64,000 bases of DNA from Ensifer sp. USDA 6670 (lineage in GTDB: Bacteria; Pseudomonadota; Alphaproteobacteria; Rhizobiales; Rhizobiaceae), in the NCBI GenBank assembly GCA_000421085.1, contig ATWE01000003.1:310001-374000 (forward strand), given 5' to 3'. Below the pieces are notes generated by a model, which saw only the letters and a program-made list of their open reading frames with translations, did not search any database and was not told the DNA's origin. Positions 30,363 through 39,475 of the stretch are shown here, one piece after another; within the stretch, counting starts at the first letter, position 1, and every line of letters starts with the position of its first letter. The translations under genes and the position numbers were made by a program.

Positions 30363-31949
30363 TCAGGCGGCGAGCCAGCACTTGGTCAGTGCATGTCCGC
30401 CCATGAGTTCGCCGTTCGGATCGTCGACCCAGCCGCCGACCTTGTCGCTGGTGGCATCGATATAGTTGTTGAACATCGGCGCGATCACACCACCCTCGTC
30501 GCGCAGGATCATTGCCGCCTCGCGATAGAGAACCTTGCGCTTCGCCTCGTCCAGCTCGCCGCGCGCCGCAAAGATCAGCTTGTCGAAATCCTCGCGGAAG
30601 AAGCGGGTGTCGTTCCATTCCGCCTTTGATAGATAGGCGATGGAATAGACCTGGTCCTGCGTCGGCCGGCCTGTCCAATAGGACATGCTGAAGGGCTGCT
30701 TGTTCCAGACGTCGGACCAGTAGCCGTCGCCGGGCTCACGCTTCAGCTCGACGTCGATGCCGCACTTTGCGGCGCTTGCCTGGAAAAGCTGCGCGGCGTC
30801 GACTGCCCCGGGGAAGGCAACGTCAGAGGTCCGCAGCAGGATCGAACCGTCATGGCCCGACTTCTTGAAGTGGAACTTCGCCTTGTCCGGATCGAAGACG
30901 CGCTGCTCGATATCGTCGTCGAAGAGCGGGTAGCCCTTGATCATCGGCGTGTCGTTGCCGACCGTGCCGTAGCCGGCGAGAATTTTCGCCACCATTTCCT
31001 CGCGGTCCACCGCGTATTTCAGGGCAAGCCGCAGGTCGTTGTTGTCGAAGGGCGCCGTGTTGCAATGGGCAATCAGAACATAGTGGCCCTTGCCGGGCAC
31101 GTTGCGGATCGTGACCCCTGGAATGCGTTTGACGAGCGCGACGATCTTCGGTTCGATGCGGTTGATGATGTGAACGCCGCCCGCCTGGAGCGAGGCGGTG
31201 CGCGCCGTTGCGTCGTTGATGACGGTGATTTCGATCTGGTCGGCATGGCCGCGCTCGGCCGCTCCCCAATAGCCGTCCTGCCGCTCGCCCACATGCTTGA
31301 CGCCCGGTTCGTTGACGACGACTTTGTAGGGACCGGTTCCGCCCGCCGTCGGGTCATCCTTGCCGCCGTTCGGCTGGATCATCAGATGATAATCGCTGAC
31401 GATGAACGGCATATCGGCGTTCGGCTGGCGCAGCGTGATGACGACCTTGTCGCCGTCTGCCTTGATGGTCTCGAATTCCTGGACGAACGGCAGGGCAGCC
31501 GATTTCGAGTTCTTGTCGGCATGACGCTCGAATGTGGCGACGACGTCGGCGGGCGTCAGTTCCTTGCCGTTATGGAAGGTCACCCCCTTGCGGGTCGTGA
31601 ACGCCCAGGTCTTCGCGTCCTTCGACGCTTCGTAGGATTCAGCCAGCCGATACTCTATCTCGCCCGCCGGCGAAACCTCGAGCAACTGCTCTCCCCAACA
31701 GCGGCCGAATGTATAGGGTACCTGGCTCGCCCATGTTGCCGGATCGAGGCTGTTCGTGGATTCGCCGCCGACGAGACCGGCCCGCAATATGCCGCCCTTG
31801 GCCGGGCCGCTCGCCCGCGCCGCACTGCCGAGCAGCATCTGGGCCGAGGCGAGCGTTACGCCGAGCGCTGCCGCGCGCCCGAGAAAATCGCGCCTCGACA
31901 GGCGGCCCGCAACAACCTCCCGGCTCATGAATTCAAGTTCTCCCGCCAT
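30363..31949 (-). CDS. Family-5 solute-binding protein with Tat signal (orphan)
   Basis: A 528-residue peptide/nickel-type binding protein. The ATG at 31949 follows GAGGAAATCG. The N-terminus has the twin-arginine motif SRRDFLG, a hydrophobic stretch (AALGVTLASAQMLLG) and an AxA-like cleavage site (SAARASG), so it should be folded before export. The mature protein shows LDPATWASQVP, KTWAFTTRKGVTFHNGKELT and the DLRLALKYAVDREEMV block, typical of dipeptide/opine-type binders. No permease or ATPase gene is adjacent on either side, so it must borrow a transporter encoded elsewhere or has lost its partners. It borders the galactoglucan cluster but probably does not belong to it. Confidence 0.9.
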   Translation of the reverse strand: MAGELEFMSREVVAGRLSRRDFLGRAAALGVTLASAQMLLGSAARASGPAKGGILRAGLVGGESTNSLDPATWASQVPYTFGRCWGEQLLEVSPAGEIEYRLAESYEASKDAKTWAFTTRKGVTFHNGKELTPADVVATFERHADKNSKSAALPFVQEFETIKADGDKVVITLRQPNADMPFIVSDYHLMIQPNGGKDDPTAGGTGPYKVVVNEPGVKHVGERQDGYWGAAERGHADQIEITVINDATARTASLQAGGVHIINRIEPKIVALVKRIPGVTIRNVPGKGHYVLIAHCNTAPFDNNDLRLALKYAVDREEMVAKILAGYGTVGNDTPMIKGYPLFDDDIEQRVFDPDKAKFHFKKSGHDGSILLRTSDVAFPGAVDAAQLFQASAAKCGIDVELKREPGDGYWSDVWNKQPFSMSYWTGRPTQDQVYSIAYLSKAEWNDTRFFREDFDKLIFAARGELDEAKRKVLYREAAMILRDEGGVIAPMFNNYIDATSDKVGGWVDDPNGELMGGHALTKCWLAA

Positions 31950-32079
31950 CGATTTCCTCTCCTCCATTGAAACGTGCGTTCCGGTTGGCCGGCATCGCGC
32001 TCAGGCTGCAATGGATTTCCCTCGCGAAGGCTGCCCATTGACGACCAAAAATGTCGCAACGAGGCGAGACAAGGCACAG

Positions 32080-33066
32080 CTATGTCGCGGCGCGGGAGAA
32101 AAGTCGCGCACATTTTTTCTCATCCGGTTCCGAAGCGCGTGTGCGGGCGATGCGGCCTTCGAGTTCCTCGAGGCGGCGAGCGAAGCCGAGATTGCCTGGC
32201 TGAAGCGCCACGGCCTCGGCGAGCATGTCGCGGGCGATCTCAAGTGCGCCGTCGCGGATGTGGCGGTTGGCCCGATGATAGAAAAAGTTCACCCGCTCCA
32301 CAGGTGAAAAGCCCTCTCCGAAGCGTTGAAGGAACCGGTCGGCCCAGGCGGGGTGGCGAGCAATCGCGGCGATGGCGATCTGATAGGGGCGCATGGGGGC
32401 GCCGGTCCGCGCCGAACGGGCCAATGCGCGCAAACCGGCGCGGTCGTCCGCGCGGCAAGCCTCTATGAGGGAAAGGGCCCGCGCCGTTCCGGTAAAGGCC
32501 CGAACGGTGCCGTGACCTGTCATATGAACGGGGATGAGATGCGTCTCGCTCTGTATCGCCGCGATCCGCTCCGCGTGCCGGCGATCGACGGCGTGGAAGG
32601 GGTCGTAGAACAGATAGGCGCGTCCGGCCGCCTGGTCGGGGGCGATTGCCATGTTCGTGTGGAGGCCCGAAGCGAAGTGCCGGACGAAGCGGTTGTCGAA
32701 TGGTACGGACTTCGGATCGATCGAAATCTGCGGGCAAAAAGCAACCGCGACGCTTGCACCAAAACGCCGGCGATAACGCAGAGCCGCATAGCCGCCTTGC
32801 GAATGGCCGTAGAGGATCCGTTCGGGCGTTTCAGCAAGGATCGGCGCCGCGGCATCGACCGCCGCTACCACGCTTGCCGCCGGAAACCAGTTCGGCCGCC
32901 GGCTGATGAAGCCGAGTGCGGTGATGTCGGCCTTCTCGCAGAAACGCTGTCCCCAGAAGCGGCTGCCGTTCGCCTGCATCTCCATCTCGTTGAAAGTGAC
33001 GAGAAGATAGGGCGACGATCCTCGCCGATGTATCACTTCCAGGTTTTCGTCGGCGTAAACGAGCAT
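32080..33066 (-). CDS. wgeH: WgeH (ExpE8), alpha/beta-hydrolase-like protein of galactoglucan synthesis
   Basis: A 328-residue protein, last gene of the wge operon. The N-terminal ~200 residues look like an alpha/beta hydrolase: LLVTFNEME start, a nucleophile elbow GHSQGGYAALRY (~residue 97), then a late His region HMTGHGTVRAF. The remaining ~100 residues are helical and Ala-rich with a repeat-like (TPR-type) character (ALEIARDMLAEAVALQPGNLGFARRLEELEG). Position and strand match expE8/wgeH of S. meliloti, which is part of the exp gene set for exopolysaccharide II. A role in handling acyl groups of the acetylated polymer is possible but only inferred. Confidence 0.8.
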   Translation of the reverse strand: MLVYADENLEVIHRRGSSPYLLVTFNEMEMQANGSRFWGQRFCEKADITALGFISRRPNWFPAASVVAAVDAAAPILAETPERILYGHSQGGYAALRYRRRFGASVAVAFCPQISIDPKSVPFDNRFVRHFASGLHTNMAIAPDQAAGRAYLFYDPFHAVDRRHAERIAAIQSETHLIPVHMTGHGTVRAFTGTARALSLIEACRADDRAGLRALARSARTGAPMRPYQIAIAAIARHPAWADRFLQRFGEGFSPVERVNFFYHRANRHIRDGALEIARDMLAEAVALQPGNLGFARRLEELEGRIARTRASEPDEKKCARLFSRAAT

Positions 33067-33110
33067 GTGAATTCCCGAGCAGCTGTCAATTTGAGTGGAG
33101 CCGCAAGCGT

Positions 33111-34433
33111 CTAGACCACGGCCTGTGCCGCCGCTTCATATTGCCCCGCACCACGAGAACTCCGCCTGTCCTCCAGCAGCCGACGATAGAGATCGACATG
33201 CGCGCGCGCGGATTCGGCGTGGCCGGTCGGAGGCCGCAGCGTTGCGTGCAACCGGTCCCATGCCTCCGGCTTTCCCAGCACTTCCGACAGCCGGTCGGCG
33301 AGATCCTGGGCGCTGCCGGCACGGAAATGGAGTCCGTCCCTTCCGTCCTGCACTTTCTCTGCCATGCCGCCAATGTCGGAACAGATGATGGGCCTGCGGT
33401 GATGCAGGGCTTCCTGGATGACGACGGGCGAGTTTTCCCACCAGATCGAGGGCAGCACGACCCAGTCTACCGAGCGCATCAGCCTCGGCATATCGGCATT
33501 CTGATAGGCGCCATAGAAACGCACCCGGCGCCCGGCGTCGTCGATGAGCTTCTTCAGGCGCTCCTGGAACTCGGCCGGCTGGCGCTCGAGATTACCGCCG
33601 AAGATCATCAGGCAGGAGTCTTCGCCCCAGATTTCCTCCGGCACGCGCGAGACCGCGTCGACGAGCACGTCGATGCCCTTGAAGGGTGTCATCTGCCCGA
33701 AATAGGCGAAGCGGTTCCGCCGGGCGGACGCGACCGGCAGATCGCGGACCGGTGCGGCTTCGCCCATGACGATGCCGTTGTCGATCACGGAGAGCTTTTC
33801 CGCATCGATACCCCATTCGACATAGCGGTTTGCCAGGAACATGCTCGGGGAGATGAAGGCATCGGCAAGGCCGAGCATGCCGCGAAGAAATTCCTCGCGC
33901 CTCAGGAAACGGGAAACCGGGATCTCGGGAAAGCAGCCATGGCAGCTGATCGGCGAAGAACTGTTGCAGAGCTGGGCGGATGGTCGCTTCACCATTTGCC
34001 CGTGATTGTGACACAGCGCCAGATACTCATGGAAGGTGACGAGGATAACCGCGTGCGGAAGCGCTTCCCGGAGAGCGTAAAGCGCCTCCATCCCCAGGCC
34101 GATCAGATGATGAAAGTGAATGACGTGAGGCGACAGATCGCCGACGAAGCGCAGGAGGTCGCGGCGGATCGCCTCCGTATCGCCGTTGGACAGGAAGAAG
34201 TGATCGTATTCATCGGCATGGAAGAGCACTTCGTCCACTGCAAGACGCAGGCTCATGAGTGCTGACGCGCCGTGGCGCGGGACCGGATGGCCGACGCGGG
34301 CGAGATAGATCGACTCAACGCCCGGCAGCGTGTTCAGGCCCTTGTGCAGGCTGTGGGACGCTATCTCCGCCCCGCCCAGCGACATCGCCGGATGCCCATG
34401 CGAGACGACGAGAACACGGAGCCGCTCACTCAT
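33111..34433 (-). CDS. wgeG: WgeG (ExpE7), family 4 glycosyltransferase
   Basis: A 440-residue GT4 (GT-B fold) enzyme. The N-terminal domain has HGHPAMSLGGAEIASHSL, and a cysteine cluster (LCNSSSPISCHGCFPEI) found also in its paralogue WgeD. The C-terminal donor-binding domain shows FAYFGQMTPFKGIDVLVDAV and then WENSPVVIQEALHHRRPIICSDIGGMAEKV with the Glu-rich nucleotide-sugar site. Its ATG overlaps the end of wgeF by four bases. Acts on the cytoplasmic face to add a glucose or galactose to the growing galactoglucan (inference; the polymer contains those two sugars). Confidence 0.88.
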   Translation of the reverse strand: MSERLRVLVVSHGHPAMSLGGAEIASHSLHKGLNTLPGVESIYLARVGHPVPRHGASALMSLRLAVDEVLFHADEYDHFFLSNGDTEAIRRDLLRFVGDLSPHVIHFHHLIGLGMEALYALREALPHAVILVTFHEYLALCHNHGQMVKRPSAQLCNSSSPISCHGCFPEIPVSRFLRREEFLRGMLGLADAFISPSMFLANRYVEWGIDAEKLSVIDNGIVMGEAAPVRDLPVASARRNRFAYFGQMTPFKGIDVLVDAVSRVPEEIWGEDSCLMIFGGNLERQPAEFQERLKKLIDDAGRRVRFYGAYQNADMPRLMRSVDWVVLPSIWWENSPVVIQEALHHRRPIICSDIGGMAEKVQDGRDGLHFRAGSAQDLADRLSEVLGKPEAWDRLHATLRPPTGHAESARAHVDLYRRLLEDRRSSRGAGQYEAAAQAVV

Positions 34434-36658
34434 GCGGAAGCCTCCTTGATGCGATTGCCTTCACCCTGCGGTTGCGGAGCCCATCGGGCCGAAAACAGTC
34501 TTTCGTCGATCCGCTCGACGAGAGGAGCCGCGGAGGCGCTGCCGGTGGTGAATGCCTCATCGGAGCCCAGCATCTGCACCGAAGGCAGCCACCAGGACTC
34601 GATCCCCGAACGACTGAGCCTCAAGCCGAGATCCTGCCCCTTTTGCCGGGTTCCGAGATAACTGCCGGCAAAGCCTCCGGCGACGAGGAAAGCGTCGCGC
34701 GGCATGATGCAGCATTCGAAAGACGCCGCCGCGATCCGCGTGAGCTTGAGACCCGTCACCGCGCTCAACGGATAACCGGCGTAACGACCCGAAAGCGAAT
34801 TTCCGGACTGCGCGTCGGCCCAGGAGCCAGCCCATCGAACGGAATGGTCCTCATAGGCGAGCGTGGGCGAAATGATCCCGCCACTTTCCTCGTAGGCGGA
34901 AACCAGTCTGCCGTACCAGCCGCTCCTGCGCGGCAAAAGCGAGCCGGCGAGCAGAACGACCGTGTCGCTCGAAAGCGCGCGAATGCCGGCTTCCAGGAGA
35001 TCGTAGACATCGTCCGTTTCCGCCGACATCAATCTGAGCGGCAGCCGGTAGAATTGCGCGAGCTGTCTGATACGGCCGGCCTGGCGCCGAAAGCATTCGG
35101 AGTGCAGCACGAGCGCGATCGGCGCGTGCCGTGTTTCGGGATCGAGCGCCAGAAGGCCGAGAAAAGGGGCAAGCTCCTTTTCTTCTGCTTGGCCGGCAGC
35201 GACGATGATCGGCGGCCCCGAAGCCTCGTCGAACGCACCCGCATCGAGGATAGCCCCGACGCCGGGCGAGGGGCTCTCCGACGCGCACAGGAAGGGCACG
35301 ATCTGCCGATCGACGATTTCCGTCAGCCCCCAGTTTTCGGGATCGATGGACTTGATCTGCCGGAGTGCCGCCTGACGCGGCGGAAGCCGAGCGGGTGTCA
35401 GCGGCAGAAAGGCCCGGCGGGAATCCTTCAGCGTCAATTCGAGGTGTAGCGGGGCCGCACCATCTGCCCCCAGTCCGCCGGCAAACACGATGAAACCATG
35501 CGGGTGCGTTCCTCGGTCGAGCATGCTTTTGAACAGCGGCTCGTCGGTAAAGGCATCCGTCACATCCGAGCGCTCGAGCCGCGTCCAGCGATCGTCGAGC
35601 CGCATCTCGCTCTGTCCACGGCGCAACCGAACGCTCTGGACATGCTCATCAGGGTCGAGCAGCCAGCCGGAGATCAAAAAGGCGCTGCTGTTCGCCTGAA
35701 AGATATTGTCCACTCCCAGACGCACCGGAACGGGAAGGGTCGAGATCGTCTCGCGCCCCTCGAAGCTGTTGGCGGCCGAGCGCAGCCGGAGCAGAACGGC
35801 AGGCGTGCTGTGCGTTTGAAGCAGCATGGAGCGGATATGCCCGGGCGTCTCCGTAGGACCGGCGATCAGCCGGTGCTCATGAACCGAAGCATAGCGCCAG
35901 CCTCCGCGCCCGCGATAGACGAGCCCCTCGACGTCGCGTGCGCGAAGCGGTTCGCTTGGCCCCAGCAGACCGATGAAGCCTGCGCCACCTTGCGGAGTGT
36001 CCTGCCGGGAGAAGGTCGCGATCCCGCAGTCGGCAACGACCGGATTGTCGCCGCACACAATCACGCGAGCGTTGCCGGGGTCGGCTGCGCGGGCCCACCC
36101 TCTGAGGAAGATCGCTCCCTCGTGGGTCTCCCCGACGAACTCGAGGAGGCCGTCGCTACCCTTTCGGGCCTGTAAGAGGGCAATAATTGCCGCAAGCCTT
36201 CGCCGGCCGGTCGGCATCTGCATCATCGCATCCACGAGCGAGTCCAGTACGTCGGCCAGTTGCGCGCCGGCAAGCTCCGCGAGGACCATCACGCCCTCGC
36301 GAACCGCAAGCGTGCGGGGGCCGAAGATATAGCGCCTGGGGCTGCTGCCCTGACCGAGGCGGAGAGTGGTAAGCGGACGATCGGCGTCATCGGTGGGCAG
36401 CAGCGCCGCGAAACCGTGCGTGGCCGGCGGCGACTGCGAGGCCAGGCGCCAACCGATGATGGAGGCACTCGTCTCGGTGGCGGGGTCGTCATTGACCTGC
36501 GCCGGCACCTGGCCGGCGACAGGCGCACCCGCGCCTATGACGAGCAGCAGTGTATCGTCGATCGGGCAGGCGACAACCCTCCCACCCCGCATGATCCTCG
36601 CCGCCGTTTGCGACGTTTGAGGAAGCGCCTGTTCTGCTCCGGCCATGGTACTCCTCAT
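34430..36658 (-). CDS. wgeF: WgeF (ExpE6), large protein with GT2-like C-terminus
   Basis: A 742-residue protein. The start overlaps the wgeE stop (ATGA at 36655-36658); an ATG at 36646 is possible. The N-terminal ~450 residues carry two beta-rich stretches with GW plus DP wording (LRGWARAADP, ISGWLLDPDE), each followed by an HGF/AGF segment. The C-terminal ~280 residues resemble the second half of a GT2 glycosyltransferase: VVLLAGSLLPRRSGWYGRLVSAY, GGIISPTLAYEDHSVRWAG, MPRDAFLVAGGFAGSYLGTRQKGQDLGLRL. A clear DxD is not seen, so catalytic activity is uncertain. Matches expE6 in place and length class. Confidence 0.8.
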   Translation of the reverse strand: MRSTMAGAEQALPQTSQTAARIMRGGRVVACPIDDTLLLVIGAGAPVAGQVPAQVNDDPATETSASIIGWRLASQSPPATHGFAALLPTDDADRPLTTLRLGQGSSPRRYIFGPRTLAVREGVMVLAELAGAQLADVLDSLVDAMMQMPTGRRRLAAIIALLQARKGSDGLLEFVGETHEGAIFLRGWARAADPGNARVIVCGDNPVVADCGIATFSRQDTPQGGAGFIGLLGPSEPLRARDVEGLVYRGRGGWRYASVHEHRLIAGPTETPGHIRSMLLQTHSTPAVLLRLRSAANSFEGRETISTLPVPVRLGVDNIFQANSSAFLISGWLLDPDEHVQSVRLRRGQSEMRLDDRWTRLERSDVTDAFTDEPLFKSMLDRGTHPHGFIVFAGGLGADGAAPLHLELTLKDSRRAFLPLTPARLPPRQAALRQIKSIDPENWGLTEIVDRQIVPFLCASESPSPGVGAILDAGAFDEASGPPIIVAAGQAEEKELAPFLGLLALDPETRHAPIALVLHSECFRRQAGRIRQLAQFYRLPLRLMSAETDDVYDLLEAGIRALSSDTVVLLAGSLLPRRSGWYGRLVSAYEESGGIISPTLAYEDHSVRWAGSWADAQSGNSLSGRYAGYPLSAVTGLKLTRIAAASFECCIMPRDAFLVAGGFAGSYLGTRQKGQDLGLRLSRSGIESWWLPSVQMLGSDEAFTTGSASAAPLVERIDERLFSARWAPQPQGEGNRIKEASA

Positions 36659-37359
36659 GCTCCGGCGAAAAGCGAGAGGGCAGCGCCGGCGGCAAAGCCC
36701 GCGAGAACGAAAAGCAGGAGCAGCAGCGGTTTCAACTCTCCGTTCGACCGCTTCTGCAAGGCTCCGAGGTTCTTCTCCATCGCTGCAACCACGCCATCGA
36801 GCCGCATCAAATGGACATCGAGATCGGTCAGGCGCTGCCCGATCTCGGCGGCGGCGGCGGGCCCCAAGCTCCCGCCTTCGCCGCCCTCGTCATTATGCGT
36901 GCGCTGGAGAGATCGCTGCGAGACCTGCAATTGCCGCTGGGCCGCCATGAGGACATCGAGCTTGTCGAGAACCTTGGCGAGCGGCGCGGCGATGAGAGCT
37001 TCGGCCGCCTGCTCGTCCGGACGCGGAACGCGCAACTGCTGTTCGGCGCCGCGTGCGTCAAGCGCCGTCACCTTGAGATCGGCGGTGCGCGAGGCTGCCG
37101 CCTCGGGAAGCGCGATTTCGAAGGCATAGCCGCCATCGCCGATGCCATTGCGCTTGAGATCGGGGCGATTGCGGTCGGCGACCGCCTGGGCGATGACGCT
37201 GCCATCCAGATAGACGCGGATGGTGAGGCGCTTGTCGGGTGCTGCCGGATCGAACGCCCAGCCGAAGATGCGCCCCTGGTCGATCGCGTCGACCCGGCCG
37301 CTCATCGGCTTCGTATTGTCCTGATCCGGTGCGGCATTTGATTTCTCGGCAACAGCCAT
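36655..37359 (-). CDS. wgeE: WgeE (ExpE5), membrane-anchored coiled-coil protein
   Basis: A 234-residue protein from the ATG at 37359, which follows AGGGGAAATCG; the open frame upstream belongs to the gap before wgeD. Residues ~20-110 form one GW-x2-DP module (GRIFGWAFDPAAPDKRLTI ... GYAFEIALPEA). Then a heptad-like coiled coil (~130-205) leads to one C-terminal membrane helix LLLLLFVLAGFAAGAALSL with almost no residues after it. This is tail-anchored topology, with the module probably cytoplasmic. Position matches expE5. Perhaps a scaffold for the glycosyltransferases that bear the same module (inference). Confidence 0.8.
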   Translation of the reverse strand: MAVAEKSNAAPDQDNTKPMSGRVDAIDQGRIFGWAFDPAAPDKRLTIRVYLDGSVIAQAVADRNRPDLKRNGIGDGGYAFEIALPEAAASRTADLKVTALDARGAEQQLRVPRPDEQAAEALIAAPLAKVLDKLDVLMAAQRQLQVSQRSLQRTHNDEGGEGGSLGPAAAAEIGQRLTDLDVHLMRLDGVVAAMEKNLGALQKRSNGELKPLLLLLFVLAGFAAGAALSLFAGA

Positions 37360-37370
37360 CGATTTCCCCT

Positions 37371-38627
37371 TTATGCCGCTTCGATACGTGACGGCTCGAT
37401 CGCTTCGATCAAATCGAGATAGCGTCGTGCGGTGGTGTCGATGTTCTCCGGTTCCCGCGCGTGCGCAGAAAGCCGGCGCGCCAGGGCACCGTCTTGCGCG
37501 AGGCGGCGCATGGCAGAGGCGAGCGCCCGCGGATCGTTGGGCGCAACGGTGAGGCCGTTTGCGCCATCCTCGATCATCTCGGCCATGCCGCCGATGTTGC
37601 TGGCTATCACCGGCCGTCCGAGGGCTTGCGCCTCCTGGATGACCAGCGGGGCATTTTCCCACCAGATCGAGGGTACGATCGTGCAATCCACCGCTGCGAC
37701 GAGGTCAGCGACGTCCTCACGCCTGTAGGGCCCGCGCTGCTGCACGGTCGGTGCCGTTTCCTCGAACAGGCGTGTGATCTCGTCGATGAAACTCTCGCTC
37801 TGGAAGGGCGCGCCGCCGTGAACGCGCAACTCGAATTCCAGCCCCTCGGCAATGAGCTGCCGTGCCGCCTCGAGCATTACCGGCACACCTTTCCAGGGGT
37901 TGAGATTGCCGAAATAGCCGAAGACCGGGCGATCCGAGCCGATCCGGCGGGCCGCTGCCGGTACGCGGCGAGGCGGTAGCCCGTTGGGAATGACGCTGAT
38001 CCTGTCTTCCGAGAGCCCCCACTCGACGAAGCGCTGCTTGAGGAACCGGCTCGGTGATACGAACCGGTCCACGTCGCTCAAGAGGGCCTTCAGATGGCGT
38101 TCGCGCAATGTGAAACGGTCGAGCGCGATGTCCTTGAAGCAGGCATGGCACCTGTCGGGGCTCGCCCCGTGGCAAAGTTCCTTGCCGCTCGTTCTCACCA
38201 TCAGCCCGTCATGGTGACAGATGGGATAATAGTCGTGCAGCGTCATGACGATCCGGCACTGTGGCAGAGTTCGCCGAACGATATGCGGAAACTCCGCGCC
38301 GAGCAGGAGCAGATGGTGGATATGGACGACGTCCGGCCTGAAGTCCCGCAGCAGCTCCGCAAGATCCGGAACGACTCCATAGAGATCGATCTGGCTCATG
38401 AAGAAGCGGTCGAAATGTCCGGACCACAACAGCAACTCGTCCCCTGCGGGCCCGATGCCTTGAAAGCTGGTGCCAGGCCGCGCCTGGCGGTGGATCTGGT
38501 TCGTGGCTCCGAGAAAGAGCGCTTCGCAGCCGGCACGCTTATAGGCGCTGAACAGGTCGTGGGCGAAGATCTCCGTGCCTCCCGGGTGGAGGGCCGGATG
38601 GTTGTGAGCCGCAACGAGCACGCGCAT
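37371..38627 (-). CDS. wgeD: WgeD (ExpE4), family 4 glycosyltransferase
   Basis: A 418-residue GT4 enzyme, start MRVLVAAHNHPALHPGGTEIF at the ATG 38627 with GGCGGAG seven bases upstream; a GTG at 38633 overlapping the wgeC stop is an alternative. The middle has the same Cys cluster (LCHGASPDRCHACFKDI) as WgeG, and the donor site has FGYFGNLNPWKGVPVMLEAA and WENAPLVIQEAQALGRPVIASNIGGMAEMI. Clearly paralogous to WgeG, so the two may add neighbouring sugars of the repeat. The first wge genes and this one are tightly packed, indicating one transcript. Confidence 0.88.
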   Translation of the reverse strand: MRVLVAAHNHPALHPGGTEIFAHDLFSAYKRAGCEALFLGATNQIHRQARPGTSFQGIGPAGDELLLWSGHFDRFFMSQIDLYGVVPDLAELLRDFRPDVVHIHHLLLLGAEFPHIVRRTLPQCRIVMTLHDYYPICHHDGLMVRTSGKELCHGASPDRCHACFKDIALDRFTLRERHLKALLSDVDRFVSPSRFLKQRFVEWGLSEDRISVIPNGLPPRRVPAAARRIGSDRPVFGYFGNLNPWKGVPVMLEAARQLIAEGLEFELRVHGGAPFQSESFIDEITRLFEETAPTVQQRGPYRREDVADLVAAVDCTIVPSIWWENAPLVIQEAQALGRPVIASNIGGMAEMIEDGANGLTVAPNDPRALASAMRRLAQDGALARRLSAHAREPENIDTTARRYLDLIEAIEPSRIEAA

Positions 38628-38629
38628 GC

Positions 38630-39475
38630 TCACGCTCCGCCTCCTCGGCGTTCGGCGACGAAGATGTCCTGATAGTGCTCCGCTTCCTTCCCGCGCCAGG
38701 CGCCGAGCGCCTTCAGGATGATTGCGAGACCGGCCCGGTCGAGGGCGCCGTCAAGAAAGCCGTCGTCGAAACCGACGGCGGCAAGGCGTGGCATGTCGGG
38801 GACGTACCAGCACGGCCCGTCGCCATCGCGGCCGAAGGAAAGGCGCGCGTCGCGCCGGCCGTTCTCGTTCGCCGCCGCGACGTGATCGACTACGAAGGCG
38901 GTCATGAAGAGGCGACCGCCGGGTTTCAGAAGCCTTCCGACCTCTCGCAGATACACGAGGACTTCGTCCGGCGGCAGATGCGTCACGATCGACGTCATGA
39001 CCACAAAATCGAAGTGACCGTGGGCATAGGGCATTTTCAGCGCATTGCCGCTGATCTTGCCGCTCGGATTATAGAGTTCGTGGGCAATATCGACACGCTG
39101 AAACGTGAAATTCGGATAGACCGAAGTGATGAAGCGGCGGCACCAGGCAATGCCGCCCTCGACCGGATCTATCCCGCTGTAGCGTCCCTTCTCGAAATCC
39201 AGATACTGGGTGAGCGGGACAGCCATGCGGCCGATGCCGCAGCCGATATCGAGAACGCGGCTTTCCGGACGCAATCCCCCCAGCCGGATGAAGTGGCCGA
39301 GGAATTCGACGCCCACCGCCCTGAAGGCGCCGTCGCCGACGAAGACACTGTCGGGATTAGGCTCAGGAAGAAAGCGGTTTCTAAGAATGCTCCCCAGCAG
39401 GGCATCCACGCGTTCGTCGCGGGCGGGCAGTTCCGTGGCAGCTTTGTTTTCCTGGCGCAGCGCAGTCTCGCTCAT
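38630..39475 (-). CDS. wgeC: WgeC (ExpE3), SAM-dependent methyltransferase-like protein
   Basis: A 281-residue class I methyltransferase fold: motif I RVLDIGCGIGRMAVPL, motif II region YSGIDPVEGGIAWCRRF, and the later FDFVVMTSIVTHLPPDEVLVYLREVGRLLKPGGRLFMTAF block. The start overlaps the wgeB stop by four bases. Matches expE3. Galactoglucan as described is acetylated and pyruvylated but not methylated, so either it acts on a capping or primer sugar or the substrate is something else (inference). Confidence 0.87.
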   Translation of the reverse strand: MSETALRQENKAATELPARDERVDALLGSILRNRFLPEPNPDSVFVGDGAFRAVGVEFLGHFIRLGGLRPESRVLDIGCGIGRMAVPLTQYLDFEKGRYSGIDPVEGGIAWCRRFITSVYPNFTFQRVDIAHELYNPSGKISGNALKMPYAHGHFDFVVMTSIVTHLPPDEVLVYLREVGRLLKPGGRLFMTAFVVDHVAAANENGRRDARLSFGRDGDGPCWYVPDMPRLAAVGFDDGFLDGALDRAGLAIILKALGAWRGKEAEHYQDIFVAERRGGGA

